Below are positions 44,891 to 54,407 of a stretch of DNA of 64,000 nucleotides, piece after piece. The position numbers and the translations under genes were made by a program. This DNA comes from Aliiroseovarius marinus (lineage in GTDB: Bacteria > Pseudomonadota > Alphaproteobacteria > Rhodobacterales > Rhodobacteraceae). Every line of letters begins with the position of its first letter. Within the stretch, counting starts at the first letter, position 1. The notes below the pieces were generated by a model that saw nothing but the letters and a program-made list of their open reading frames with translations, made no database searches and had not been told where the DNA came from. Where the stretch lies: positions 124,001-188,000 of the forward strand of contig NZ_SAIT01000003.1 of NCBI RefSeq assembly GCF_004360145.1, read 5' to 3'.

Positions 44891-46072
44891 TTACGAGGTG
44901 ATGTCGTAGGCGCGTTCGCCGTGGGCGGACAGGTCCAGACCGTTGACTTCGGTTTCCGCATCCACGCGCAGCGGCGTGATGACGGCGGTCAGCTTGATCA
45001 GGACGTAGGTTACGACGAAGGTGAAGACACCGACAATGATCAACGCACCGAACTGAGCGACAAAGCTGCCTTGGCCGAAGACCGCGATCATGATCGTGCC
45101 AAAGATGCCGCCGACGCCGTGGACTGCGAACACGTCCAGCGTATCGTCGATGTTCAGCTTGTTGCGCACGACGTTGACCGCCTCTTGGCACAGGATACCG
45201 GCGACTGCGCCGATGATCAGGGCTGCAATCGGGCCAACAAAGCCAGAAGCCGGGGTGATCGAGGCCAGACCCGCGATTGTGCCGGTCACGATGCCCACAA
45301 GGCTGGCTTTACCGTATTTGATCCGCTCCCACAGCGCCCAGGTCAGCGAGGCTGTGGCGGCCGAGATATGGGTCACGGTAATGGCCATTGCTGCGCCACC
45401 ATCTGCGGCCAGTTGCGAGCCGCCGTTAAAGCCGAACCAGCCGACCCACAGCATGGCTGCGCCCACGAAGACCATCCACGGCGCGTGGGGCGGGGTGGTG
45501 CGGTGCTTGCGCGGGCCAAGAGCCACGGCGATCATCAGGGCTGCGATGCCTGCGGTTTCGTGCACCACGATGCCACCTGCAAAGTCGCGGGTGCCGATTT
45601 CGCCAAAGATGCCGCCATCCGCCAGAGCGCCGCCGCCCCAGATCCAGTGCACGACGGGGGCGTAGCACAAGAGCATCCACAGAGACGAGAAGGTCAGGAC
45701 AAAGCCAAAGCCCACGCGTTCCACATAGGCGCCGACGATCAGTGCCGGGGTGATGATCGCGAAGGTCATCTGGAAGGCAAAGAACAGAACCTCGGGCAGG
45801 GTGCCCGACAGGCTGTCGGTGGTAACGCCCGACAAGAACGCCTTGTCCAGCGATCCGAACCAGCCATGCGTGGCGTCGCCAAAAGCGATGGTATAGCCAA
45901 AGGCCAGCCACAGGATGCTCATCAAACAGGCGATGGCGTAAACGTGCATGAACACACTCAGCACGTTGCGCGCCCGTACTAGGCCGCCATAGAACAGCGC
46001 CAGCCCTGGCAATGACATGAAAAGCACCAATGCGGTGGCTACGATGATCCAGGCGGTATCTGCGCCGTTCAT
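44891..46072 (-). CDS. amtB: Ammonium transporter AmtB
   Basis: A 393-residue Amt/Rh-type channel with about 11 membrane helices that imports ammonium. The pore histidines are present in VHETAGIAAL and VHGVGGIFGT, matching His168 and His318 of E. coli AmtB. The GFNGGSQLAADGGAAM block is also typical. The protein starts directly with helix 1 (MNGADTAWIIVATALVLFM), with no separate signal peptide. The ATG at 46072 has AAGGAGG just upstream. No glnK gene adjoins it, unlike in many bacteria. The ntrBC operon lies about 2.5 kb away and is a likely regulator. Confidence 0.95.
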   Translation of the reverse strand: MNGADTAWIIVATALVLFMSLPGLALFYGGLVRARNVLSVFMHVYAIACLMSILWLAFGYTIAFGDATHGWFGSLDKAFLSGVTTDSLSGTLPEVLFFAFQMTFAIITPALIVGAYVERVGFGFVLTFSSLWMLLCYAPVVHWIWGGGALADGGIFGEIGTRDFAGGIVVHETAGIAALMIAVALGPRKHRTTPPHAPWMVFVGAAMLWVGWFGFNGGSQLAADGGAAMAITVTHISAATASLTWALWERIKYGKASLVGIVTGTIAGLASITPASGFVGPIAALIIGAVAGILCQEAVNVVRNKLNIDDTLDVFAVHGVGGIFGTIMIAVFGQGSFVAQFGALIIVGVFTFVVTYVLIKLTAVITPLRVDAETEVNGLDLSAHGERAYDITS

Positions 46073-46244
46073 ATTCCCCTCCTTGGGTTTAAAAACCGTT
46101 GAAAGGGGGTGTGATGGAATTTCCAGCGCAAAGCACCCAGAACGCGCATTTATAAGGTGGTGCTGGGGGTGAAAACAAAAACTGCTTAATAAATGGGCGA
46201 GAAATCTGAGGCTGTGCTCGCAGATTGCGCGCAATGTGAATGCT

Positions 46245-46730
46245 TCAGGCAGCGCCTGATTTCACTTTTGCCCCTTGTGTAAGCAGCGAGATAGCGTGTT
46301 TTGCAGCAGCCTCGCGCACCTTGTCTCGCCCGATTGCTCCGAAGTCTTGCGTTTCGACTTGGACCGTATCGCCATAGGCCAGCCCGAAACAGACGCGGCC
46401 CTCAGGCTTGTGGTCTGACCCGCCGGGGCCCGCGATTCCGGTGATTGAGACGGCAATATCGGCCTGTGACCGGGCAAGCGCGCCGGACGCCATTTCTGCG
46501 GCGACTTGCTCGGATACAGCCCCGAATGCTGTTAAGCTGTCAGAGGTAACACCGAGCATGTCCCGCTTGGCGGCGTTGGAATAGGTGATGAAGCCGCGAT
46601 CATACACGTCCGAGCTGCCGGGCACTTCGGTCAGCCATGCGCCGACCATGCCGCCGGTGCAGCTTTCTGCTGTCGCCAGCTTCAAGCCACGCGCGCGGCA
46701 GAGGTCCAGAAGGGCGGCGGCATCGCTCAT
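46245..46730 (-). CDS. pncC: CinA-family nicotinamide-nucleotide amidohydrolase
   Basis: A 161-residue stand-alone CinA C-terminal domain (PncC), which deamidates NMN to NaMN in NAD salvage. The family motifs are LATAESCTGGMVGAWLTEVPGSS, with the catalytic Ser/Thr region, and SITGIAGPGGSDHKPEG. There is no N-terminal COG1058 domain. The start overlaps the pgpA stop (ATGA). Confidence 0.9.
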   Translation of the reverse strand: MSDAAALLDLCRARGLKLATAESCTGGMVGAWLTEVPGSSDVYDRGFITYSNAAKRDMLGVTSDSLTAFGAVSEQVAAEMASGALARSQADIAVSITGIAGPGGSDHKPEGRVCFGLAYGDTVQVETQDFGAIGRDKVREAAAKHAISLLTQGAKVKSGAA

Positions 46731-47227
46731 GCCATAAGTCCGTGTGCGGCGTAGGCAGCGATGATCACGACGATTGCGGCGGCGACACCGGCCCAGACGT
46801 CATCCATCATGACGCCCGTAGCATCTCCGCGCCGATCCGCTTTGCCAATCGGGCCCCATTTGGTGATGTCAAACAGACGGAATGCCAAGAAGGCCACGAT
46901 CCAGCCCGGATAAAGCGCAAGAATGTCCACGCCCATCAATCGCGCCCCGAAAGACACCGGGAAGAGCGCGATCCACATGCCCACAACCTCGTCAATGACC
47001 ACTTCTGACGGGTCGTGGTCGGATTTTCCCGCGGTGTATGCCTCGGTCGCTTTCACGCCGATCAGATAGGCCAAAATGGTCGCACCGGTCAGGGCGACGG
47101 GGCCGCCGATCTGATGCAAAAGCCACGCGGCGGGCAGGGCAGCCAGACTGCCCCAAGTGCCGGGGGCAGGGCGCAGAAGTCCCGAATAGAAGAAGGTGGC
47201 GATCAGCTTGGCGGTTGCAGGGCTCAT
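46727..47227 (-). CDS. pgpA: Phosphatidylglycerophosphatase A
   Basis: PgpA removes phosphate from phosphatidylglycerophosphate to make phosphatidylglycerol at the inner membrane. The 166-residue protein has four hydrophobic stretches. The PgpA motifs are RPAPGTWGSLAALPAAW, DPSEVVIDEVVGMW with the acidic metal site, and FRLFDITKWGPIGKADRR. It lies one base from ispDF and overlaps pncC, so ispDF-pgpA-pncC form one unit. Confidence 0.94.
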   Translation of the reverse strand: MSPATAKLIATFFYSGLLRPAPGTWGSLAALPAAWLLHQIGGPVALTGATILAYLIGVKATEAYTAGKSDHDPSEVVIDEVVGMWIALFPVSFGARLMGVDILALYPGWIVAFLAFRLFDITKWGPIGKADRRGDATGVMMDDVWAGVAAAIVVIIAAYAAHGLMA

Positions 47228-47228
47228 A

Positions 47229-48383
47229 TCACGCTCCGATCAGGGTTGCCGTGGCCATCGAGGCGATGCCTTCCGACCGTCCGGTAAAGCCCAGCCGTTC
47301 GCTGGTGGTGGCCTTTACGCTAATGCGGTCGACCGCCAAGCCCATAATGTCAGACAGGGCTGCGCGCATCGCTTGGGCGTGCGGCCCAATCTTAGGCTGC
47401 TCGCAGATCAGCGTCACATCGACATTCGAGATCCGATAGCCGCGTTCCCCCGCCAGCGCGACCGCATGGCGCAGGAAGATGTCGCTGGCAGCCCCCTTCC
47501 ATTGAGGATCCGAGGGCGGGAAATGCTGGCCGATATCGCCATCCGCCAGCGCGCCATAAATTGCGTCCGTCAGGGCGTGCATGCCCACATCGGCATCCGA
47601 ATGGCCCTTCAGCTTGCGCACATGCGGGATTTTAACGCCGCAGAGGATCACGTGGTCCCCATCTGTGAACGCATGTACGTCGTAGCCACTGCCCACCCGA
47701 ATATCCATCCGGCTCTCCTTGTTCTTCTTTTGGCGCTGCATCAGCAGCCGCTCGGCCCGGGCGAAATCGCCGGGTGTTGTGATTTTCAGGTTCTGTTCGT
47801 CGCCATCAACAATGGTGACGTCCAGCCCGGTAGCGCGGGCGACCTCGACATCATCAGCAGCACCGCCTGAATGCGCCGAATGCGCGGCCAGAATGTCAGC
47901 GAAGCGGAAGCCCTGAGGCGTCTGTGCCCTAAACAGCCCCGTGCGATCCTGCGTCCCCGTCACGTTCCCATCTGTCCCGCGCCACAGCGCATCCGTGACC
48001 TGAAGGGCAGGGGCCGCACCCGGCGCGAGGTCGAGCGCGGCGATCACATCATGTATCACCTGTTCCGAGACCAAAGGCCGTGCGACATCGTGGATTAAAA
48101 CGCGATCCGGAGCGTTTGATTGAAGCGCCTGAAGTCCGGCAAAAACGCTCGCATCCCGCGTTGCCCCGCCGTGGACCAAAGTGACGCCCTCGATCGGATC
48201 AGCAAAGCCGTGATCATCGGGGTGAATCACAAGAATGATCTGCGAGACTTCGGGATGCGCCCGAAACGCTTGTACCGTATGGGCTGCAACGCTGCCCCCG
48301 GCAATCTGGCGCCATTGCTTCGGCACTTCGCCACCTGCACGCGTCCCGCGTCCGGCGGCCACGATGATGGCTGCTGTCGTCAT
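47229..48383 (-). CDS. ispDF: Bifunctional IspD-IspF (MEP pathway)
   Basis: A 384-residue fusion that performs two non-adjacent steps of isoprenoid precursor synthesis. IspD (residues 1 to about 220) transfers CMP to MEP and has [16 protein letters not shown] and DVARPLVS. IspF (from Met226, [14 protein letters not shown]) makes the cyclodiphosphate and has its metal Asp/His (DVH) and [17 protein letters not shown]. Such fusions are known in many alphaproteobacteria. The gene opens a unit with pgpA and pncC and is divergent from dusB. Confidence 0.96.
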   Translation of the reverse strand: MTTAAIIVAAGRGTRAGGEVPKQWRQIAGGSVAAHTVQAFRAHPEVSQIILVIHPDDHGFADPIEGVTLVHGGATRDASVFAGLQALQSNAPDRVLIHDVARPLVSEQVIHDVIAALDLAPGAAPALQVTDALWRGTDGNVTGTQDRTGLFRAQTPQGFRFADILAAHSAHSGGAADDVEVARATGLDVTIVDGDEQNLKITTPGDFARAERLLMQRQKKNKESRMDIRVGSGYDVHAFTDGDHVILCGVKIPHVRKLKGHSDADVGMHALTDAIYGALADGDIGQHFPPSDPQWKGAASDIFLRHAVALAGERGYRISNVDVTLICEQPKIGPHAQAMRAALSDIMGLAVDRISVKATTSERLGFTGRSEGIASMATATLIGA

Positions 48384-48488
48384 ACAAGTTGTTTAGGCTG
48401 TGCTTAGAGGAAGGACAACTCTGCAGTCTGCGCCTGCAAAACTGCCTAAAAAATGTGCAAAATATAAATCCGATGCTCGAATACTCCG

Positions 48489-48508
48489 CGAAATATTGAT
48501 ATATTTCG
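48489..48508. promoter_or_regulatory. Perfect inverted repeat upstream of dusB-ntrBC
   Basis: CGAAATAT-TGAT-ATATTTCG is a perfect 8-4-8 repeat 41 bases before the dusB start, in an AT-rich pocket. It is well placed for an operator of the dusB-ntr operon. Confidence 0.5.
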
Positions 48509-48549
48509 GGTCGTCAGCCCTAACTATCAGCAGTGCACAAGGAATAAGC

Positions 48550-49530
48550 ATGTCTCTTTGCGTCGGACCTCTTCAGCTTGAAACGCCCGTGATTCTGGCC
48601 CCTATGGCTGGGATCACGGATTTGCCGTTTCGTAACCTCGTCTCGTCCTTCGGGGCGGGGCTTGTGGTGTCTGAAATGGTGGCCAGCCAAGAGATGGTGC
48701 AAGCCAAGCCCGGCGTCCGTGAACGGGCCGAGCTGGGGTTCGGGCTGGACAAGACCTCGGTCCAGCTTGCGGCGCGGGATGTTTATTGGGCGGGCGAAGC
48801 GGCGCGGATGGTCGAACAGAACGGCGCGCGGCTGATTGACATTAATATGGGATGCCCGGCACGCAAAGTGGTCGGCGGCATGTCTGGCTCGGCCTTGATG
48901 CGTGATCTGGACCATGCGCTCCGCCTGATCGAAGCCATCGTGGGCGCGGTCAGTATCCCCGTCACGCTAAAAACCCGGCTGGGCTGGGATGACAGCAGCC
49001 TGAACGCGCCCGAACTGGCGCGGCTGGCCGAGGGCGCGGGCATTCAGCTGATCACCATCCACGGACGCACACGCTGCCAGTTTTACAAGGGCACGGCCAA
49101 CTGGGCTGCAATCCGCCCGGTGAAAGAGGCAGTCTCGATCCCCGTCATCGCCAATGGCGACATCGTCGACAGCGCCACCGCACGCCAAGCGCTTGATCAA
49201 AGTGGCGCGGACGGCGTGATGATCGGGCGCGGTTCGGGCGGACGGCCTTGGCTTTTGGCGCAAGTCGCCCATGACCTTTACGGCGCGCCAGCGCCCGCTA
49301 TTCCCAGCGGAGAGGCCTTGGCGCAGCTGGTCGCGGACCACTATCGCGCCAGTCTGGATTTCTATGGTCCTGATCTGGGCGCGCGTGTCATCCGCAAGCA
49401 CCTGGGCTGGTACATGGATGACGCGGGCACCGCACCCGATTTGCGGCGACAAGTCCTGTCGTCGCGCGACCCAATGCAGGTCATTGATCTTATCCCACAA
49501 GCCCTTAGTCCCGAAAGGAAGGCCGCATGA
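48550..49530 (+). CDS. dusB: tRNA-dihydrouridine synthase DusB (NifR3-like)
   Basis: A 326-residue FMN enzyme that reduces uridines in the tRNA D-loop. It opens with the FMN-binding TIM-barrel motif [18 protein letters not shown]. The catalytic Cys is in [12 protein letters not shown], and [13 protein letters not shown] and [14 protein letters not shown] complete the signature. The ATG at 48550 has AAGGA upstream; the same frame is open to 48400 but non-coding there. It is the first gene of the classical nifR3-ntrB-ntrC cluster, its stop overlapping the ntrB start. Confidence 0.96.
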   Translation: MSLCVGPLQLETPVILAPMAGITDLPFRNLVSSFGAGLVVSEMVASQEMVQAKPGVRERAELGFGLDKTSVQLAARDVYWAGEAARMVEQNGARLIDINMGCPARKVVGGMSGSALMRDLDHALRLIEAIVGAVSIPVTLKTRLGWDDSSLNAPELARLAEGAGIQLITIHGRTRCQFYKGTANWAAIRPVKEAVSIPVIANGDIVDSATARQALDQSGADGVMIGRGSGGRPWLLAQVAHDLYGAPAPAIPSGEALAQLVADHYRASLDFYGPDLGARVIRKHLGWYMDDAGTAPDLRRQVLSSRDPMQVIDLIPQALSPERKAA

Positions 49531-50600
49531 CCAATGATGATCACATCTGGTCTGTCTTACCCGTGCCGGGGCTGGAACTGGACAGTCAGGGGCTTGTGCT
49601 GCGCGTCAACGGGGCGGCCGAGAACTTTCTGAACCTGTCCGAGCGGCGGCTGGTCGGCAGGCACCCGAATGTGACGCTTGGGTTTTCGCTGGACTTTGAC
49701 GAACTTCTGAAGCGCGTCCGCGCAAGCCGGAATGCGCTCTATGTAGACGGTGTAGATGTGCGCCTGTCGGATGGGTCCACCCGCGACGTGAACCTACGCA
49801 TCGCCCCGTTGCCCGAAGAGGCTGGACCTTCCGCAGGCTACATCGTGATTCTGCAGCCGCGCGGTGGGTCAGACACGCTGGGGCAGGTCCAAGACACGAA
49901 ATCCGCTGCCCGTCAGGCCATTGGCATGGCCGAGATGCTGGCACATGAGATCAAGAACCCGTTGGCGGGGATTTCGGGCGCCGCGCAGCTCTTGTCGATG
50001 TCCTTGCCGCCGGAAGATCAGGAAATGACCGATCTGATCGTGGCCGAGACCCGGCGCGTCGTTGCGCTTTTGGATCAGGTGGAACGGTTCGGAGACCTGC
50101 GGCCACCTGAGCGGGACACGACCAATATCCATGATTTGCTTGATCGCGCCTGGGCAACAGCTCAGTTGGGCTATGCCTCGGGGATGGAGGTGTCCAAGGT
50201 CTATGATCCGTCCCTGCCAGATGTATTCGTGGATGCGGATCAAATCCAACAAGTGTTCCTGAACCTGATCAAGAACGCGTCAGAGGCTTCTGACAATAAT
50301 GGTAAAATCACGCTGAAGACTTTCTATGACAGTGGCCTGCGCGTACCGCTGGCGAATGGAGAACAGGCGCATCTGCCCATTCAGGTCGAGGTCATTGACG
50401 ATGGTCCGGGTCTTCCGCCGGACATCGCGGATAGCGTGTTTGATCCCTTCGTGTCGGGCCGTGAAAACGGGACCGGTCTGGGTCTGGCCTTGGTCTCAAA
50501 AATCATTACGGATCACGGCGCTCTGATCTCGGTCAATTCTGTGCCGGGGCGCACGGCGTTTCGGATCAGCCTTCCCGTCGCAAAATCCCCGCAACCCTAA
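49527..50600 (+). CDS. ntrB: Nitrogen regulation sensor histidine kinase NtrB
   Basis: A 357-residue soluble kinase that, under PII control, phosphorylates NtrC when nitrogen is scarce. It has an N-terminal PAS domain (residues 15 to about 115). The HisKA domain carries His140 in [16 protein letters not shown]. The HATPase has [21 protein letters not shown] and [12 protein letters not shown]. No membrane segment is seen. Its start overlaps dusB (ATGA), and ntrC follows after 26 bases. Confidence 0.95.
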   Translation: MTNDDHIWSVLPVPGLELDSQGLVLRVNGAAENFLNLSERRLVGRHPNVTLGFSLDFDELLKRVRASRNALYVDGVDVRLSDGSTRDVNLRIAPLPEEAGPSAGYIVILQPRGGSDTLGQVQDTKSAARQAIGMAEMLAHEIKNPLAGISGAAQLLSMSLPPEDQEMTDLIVAETRRVVALLDQVERFGDLRPPERDTTNIHDLLDRAWATAQLGYASGMEVSKVYDPSLPDVFVDADQIQQVFLNLIKNASEASDNNGKITLKTFYDSGLRVPLANGEQAHLPIQVEVIDDGPGLPPDIADSVFDPFVSGRENGTGLGLALVSKIITDHGALISVNSVPGRTAFRISLPVAKSPQP

Positions 50601-50626
50601 AGTAGCAAACCCTAAGGAGTCCTGAG

Positions 50627-52027
50627 ATGGATGGAACAGTTCTGGTGGCCGATGATGATCGCACGATCCGCACGGTTCTGACACAGGCACTGACGCGCGC
50701 GGGGTGCCGCGTCCATGCGACGGGCTCGATCCAGACCCTGATGAAATGGGTGGAAGAGGGGCGCGGAGACGTCGTGATCTCGGATGTGGTGATGCCAGAC
50801 GGCAATGGGCTTGAAGCCTTGCCGCGGATCCTGAAACTGCGACCGGACCTACCGGTGATTGTGATCTCGGCGCAGAACACCATCATGACCGCCATTCAGG
50901 CGGCCGAGGCCGATGCGTTTGACTATCTACCCAAGCCGTTTGACCTGCCCGAGCTGATGAAACGCACCGCGCGGGCGTTGGAACGCAAACGTGTCCGTCC
51001 TGCGGAACCCGTCAGCCCGCCCCCACAGACCGGGCGTGACGTGGATGATTTGCCCTTGGTGGGGCACAGCCCAGCCATGCAAGAGCTGTATCGCCTTGTC
51101 GCGCGGGTTCTGAATGTGGACCTGCCCGTGCTGATCACTGGGGAAAGCGGGGTCGGCAAGTCACTGATTGCGCGGGCTTTACACGACTTTTCGGATCGCG
51201 GGAGCGCGCCGTTTATCGTCGCCTCGCCTGATGATCTCAGCCATTCGGATGCTGTAAACACGTTGCTGTCGCGTGCGCGTGATGGGGTCATCCTGTTTGA
51301 CGGCATTCAGGATTTGGACGACGTGGCACAAGGGCGTTTGGCGCGCGTTTTGGATGCGGTGACGGACAACAACACACGCGTTCTGTCGATCTCGCAAGGG
51401 GATCTGGGGCATGCCGCGGCCGACGGGCGCTTCCGCTCGGACCTGTATTATCGTCTGGCAGGGATCGTGATCCCCGTGCCGCCGCTGCGCGACCGGATCG
51501 AGGACATCGTTGGATTGGCCGAGCACTTCCTGAGCCGTGCGGCACAGGACGGACTGCCCAAACGCCATCTGCCGGAAGAAGCGGCCGCCATTCTGCGTGC
51601 CTATCCATGGCCCGGGAATGTGCGCGAGCTTGAGAACCTAATCAGCCGTCTGGCCGTGACCGGGGTTGATGACAATATCTCGGCCTCGGAAGTCGAGGTC
51701 GCTTTGGGTGCCGCGGGCGGACATGCGGTCAGCGCCCCCTCGGGATCTGGCGTGGTTCGGCAGGAAATGGCCGATGGGCGACTGGCCGATACGATCGCGC
51801 AACACCTGCAGCGATATTTCGATCTGCATGGCGGCGCGTTGCCCCCAACTGGCTTGTATCAACGCATTTTGCGGGAAATGGAGCTTCCTTTGATCGAAAT
51901 CGCGTTGGACGCCACGGGTGGAAATCAGGCCAGATGTGCCGATCTTCTAGGCATCAACCGCAATACCTTGCGCAAAAAGATCACCGAGCTCGGAATCGAG
52001 GTGACACGCCGTCGCAAGTTGATGTAA
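50627..52027 (+). CDS. ntrC: Nitrogen regulator NtrC lacking the sigma54 GAFTGA loop
   Basis: A 466-residue response regulator. The receiver has Asp53 in [13 protein letters not shown]. The AAA+ domain keeps Walker A (GESGVGKS, about residue 172). The C-terminal Fis-type HTH includes [18 protein letters not shown]. Between the first strand and Walker B ([12 protein letters not shown]) the chain is short and has no GAFTGA motif; it reads [21 protein letters not shown]. capsulatus NtrC, which activates sigma70 promoters, has the same lack. Start ATG follows AAGGAG. Confidence 0.95.
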   Translation: MDGTVLVADDDRTIRTVLTQALTRAGCRVHATGSIQTLMKWVEEGRGDVVISDVVMPDGNGLEALPRILKLRPDLPVIVISAQNTIMTAIQAAEADAFDYLPKPFDLPELMKRTARALERKRVRPAEPVSPPPQTGRDVDDLPLVGHSPAMQELYRLVARVLNVDLPVLITGESGVGKSLIARALHDFSDRGSAPFIVASPDDLSHSDAVNTLLSRARDGVILFDGIQDLDDVAQGRLARVLDAVTDNNTRVLSISQGDLGHAAADGRFRSDLYYRLAGIVIPVPPLRDRIEDIVGLAEHFLSRAAQDGLPKRHLPEEAAAILRAYPWPGNVRELENLISRLAVTGVDDNISASEVEVALGAAGGHAVSAPSGSGVVRQEMADGRLADTIAQHLQRYFDLHGGALPPTGLYQRILREMELPLIEIALDATGGNQARCADLLGINRNTLRKKITELGIEVTRRRKLM

Positions 52028-52112
52028 AAGAGCAACATAGCGTGGCATTCGGGCACAAGATCCGAGTCACATTGGCGGCAACTGTCTGCAAGAGGCTGCG
52101 GACAGAGATTTT

Positions 52113-54407
52113 ATGAGGGCGAGCACAGTGGCGCAGCGCGCGGTGCGGAAGTCGAATTACGAGCGTTACCTGTCGATGCGCCGTTGGCGCAAGTACAGCT
52201 CTTACGGCGCATTTGGAATGATCGTGTTCGGGCCGATTTTGGCCGTGACCACATTCCTTGTGCTGGGTCCGTTTGCGCAGGGCGCAGACAGCAATGCACT
52301 CCGCCTGATCATCCTTGCAGACATAATCTATGTTATTCTGGTCGCCGGGTTTGTTCTGGCCGGTGTCAGCCGCATGATCGTTGCGCGCCGCAAGGAAAGC
52401 GCGGGATCGCGCCTGCACTTGCGCCTGACAGGGGTATTCGCGGTGATCGCTCTTAGCCCGACCATTCTTGTGGCTATCTTTGCGATGCTGACCCTGAACA
52501 TGGGGCTAGAGGGCTGGTTCTCGGAACGTGTGCGCACGGTTGTGGGCAACTCTCGCGCTGCGGCCGAGGCCTATCAGCAGGAAAGCCGCGATGGGCTGGT
52601 GCAGGACGCGCGTGCGATGGCGGCGTTTCTGGAGCTTCAGCGGCAAACACAGCTTCTTCTGACAGACGCCGAACTGGGCCAATTCTTGAAGCAAGCACAA
52701 GAGCGCATCCAGCGTGGCCTGCGCGAGGCCTATGTGATCTCGGGCGATGGCTCGATCCGGGTGCGCGGGACGCGATCCTATTTGTTTGACTATGAACAGC
52801 CCTCGTCCGAGCAGTTTGCCCAAGCGGAAGCGGGCGAGGTGGTCGTGATCGAAGACTGGGATATCAACGAGTTTCGCGTGTTGATCCGTCTGCAAGGCTT
52901 CACGGATCACTACATACTGCTGACCCGCGATGTAAATGGCGAGATTCTGGATCTGGTGGACGAAACGCAAGAGGCCGCGCGGGTCTACACCCAACTTGAA
53001 TCGCAACGCGGACAAAGATTGTTCCAGTTTGGCCTTATTTATCTGGGCTTCGCCGCCATTCTGATTTTGGCTGCGATCTGGATGGGCATGTGGTTTGCCG
53101 AACGTCTGTCGCGTCCCGTGGGGCGTCTGGCCAGTGCAGCGCAGCGCGTCGGGGCTGGCGATCTGGATGTGCGCGTCATCGAGGAAGAGGGCGACGACGA
53201 GATCTCGATGCTGGGGCGGTATTTCAACCAGATGACCAGCCGTCTGAAAGGGCAGCGTGACCGTTTGCTGGAAAACACCGACCAGATCGAGCGTCGGCGG
53301 CGTCTGTTTGACAGTGTGCTCAGCTCGGTCACCGGGGGTGTGATTGGTCTGAATGCGGACGGGCAGGTGACTTTTCTGAACCGTGCAGCCGAACTTTTGC
53401 TGGATGTGCGGGACGAGAATGACCAAGAGCACGAGTTGTCTTTGGTCGTTCCAGAGTTTCAGCCGCTCTTGGACGCGGTTGCGCAGGGCCAGCCCAGTGC
53501 TCAGCAAGAGATGCGCCTGACTCGTAATGGCAAACAAGAAAACCTTCTGGTGCGGATCGCCACGCGATGGAATGACGAAGGCGGGCTTGAGGGCTACGTG
53601 ATTGCATTTGATGACGTGACCGATCTGGTATCCGCTCAACGGATGGCGGCCTGGGGCGATGTGGCGCGGCGGATTGCGCATGAGATTAAGAACCCGCTCA
53701 CCCCGATCCAGCTGTCGGCCGAGCGGATCAAGCGCAAATTCTCGAAGGTCGATGGCGTGGATGTGGATGCGTTGGAGCAATACACGGACGTGATCGTGCG
53801 CCAGACCAACGACCTGCGTCGGATCGTGGACGAGTTTTCGAAATTCGCGCGGATGCCCGAGCCTGAGCGGCGCGAAACGGATCTGACCAAACTGCTAAAG
53901 GACATCCTTTTGTTGCAGGAAACCGGTCAAGAGGGTGTGCGCTTTACATCGCGGATCGTGGACCACCCCGTCCTGATCGAGATTGACCAGACTATGATTG
54001 GTCAGGCGTTGACAAACTTGATCAAGAACGCCGGGGAAGCCATTGAAAGCTTGTATGAAGTTGATCGTCCAGAAGGACATGTGCCCGAAGTGCAGGTGAC
54101 CATGGACGATGCGGATGGCGGGGTATGCATCACCGTCGCCGACAACGGGATCGGGCTGCCCGAAGATCGGGCGCGCCTTTTCGAACCCTATGTGACGACG
54201 CGCGAGAAAGGCACCGGTTTGGGCCTGCCGATCGTCAAGAAGATCATCGAAGAGCATGGCGGGCGTCTGACGTTGGAAGACGCGCCCGTCTTTGAGAGTG
54301 AACAAGAAAGAGGCGGCGCTCATTTTGGCGCCATGGCCCGCATCTTCCTGCCATTGGGCAGTTCGGATCGCGGTGCCAAAGCCGCAACTACAGGAGAACC
54401 GACATGA
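52113..54407 (+). CDS. ntrY: Membrane sensor histidine kinase NtrY
   Basis: A 764-residue kinase with three to four N-terminal helices (about residues 28-55, 62-90, 105-130) and a further one near 305-330. A HAMP domain follows (RLSRPVGRLASAAQRVG), then a PAS domain (about 390-495), HisKA with His523 in [15 protein letters not shown], and HATPase (NLIKNAGEAI, DNGIGLPED, GTGLGLPIVKKI). NtrY is paired with NtrX and responds to nitrogen or redox state. Its stop overlaps ntrX (ATGA). Confidence 0.95.
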   Translation: MRASTVAQRAVRKSNYERYLSMRRWRKYSSYGAFGMIVFGPILAVTTFLVLGPFAQGADSNALRLIILADIIYVILVAGFVLAGVSRMIVARRKESAGSRLHLRLTGVFAVIALSPTILVAIFAMLTLNMGLEGWFSERVRTVVGNSRAAAEAYQQESRDGLVQDARAMAAFLELQRQTQLLLTDAELGQFLKQAQERIQRGLREAYVISGDGSIRVRGTRSYLFDYEQPSSEQFAQAEAGEVVVIEDWDINEFRVLIRLQGFTDHYILLTRDVNGEILDLVDETQEAARVYTQLESQRGQRLFQFGLIYLGFAAILILAAIWMGMWFAERLSRPVGRLASAAQRVGAGDLDVRVIEEEGDDEISMLGRYFNQMTSRLKGQRDRLLENTDQIERRRRLFDSVLSSVTGGVIGLNADGQVTFLNRAAELLLDVRDENDQEHELSLVVPEFQPLLDAVAQGQPSAQQEMRLTRNGKQENLLVRIATRWNDEGGLEGYVIAFDDVTDLVSAQRMAAWGDVARRIAHEIKNPLTPIQLSAERIKRKFSKVDGVDVDALEQYTDVIVRQTNDLRRIVDEFSKFARMPEPERRETDLTKLLKDILLLQETGQEGVRFTSRIVDHPVLIEIDQTMIGQALTNLIKNAGEAIESLYEVDRPEGHVPEVQVTMDDADGGVCITVADNGIGLPEDRARLFEPYVTTREKGTGLGLPIVKKIIEEHGGRLTLEDAPVFESEQERGGAHFGAMARIFLPLGSSDRGAKAATTGEPT

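Noticed and set aside
44891-46234. sigma54 promoter or NtrC site before amtB
   Set aside because: I looked for GG-N10-GC and NtrC dyads upstream of 46072 and found no convincing match.
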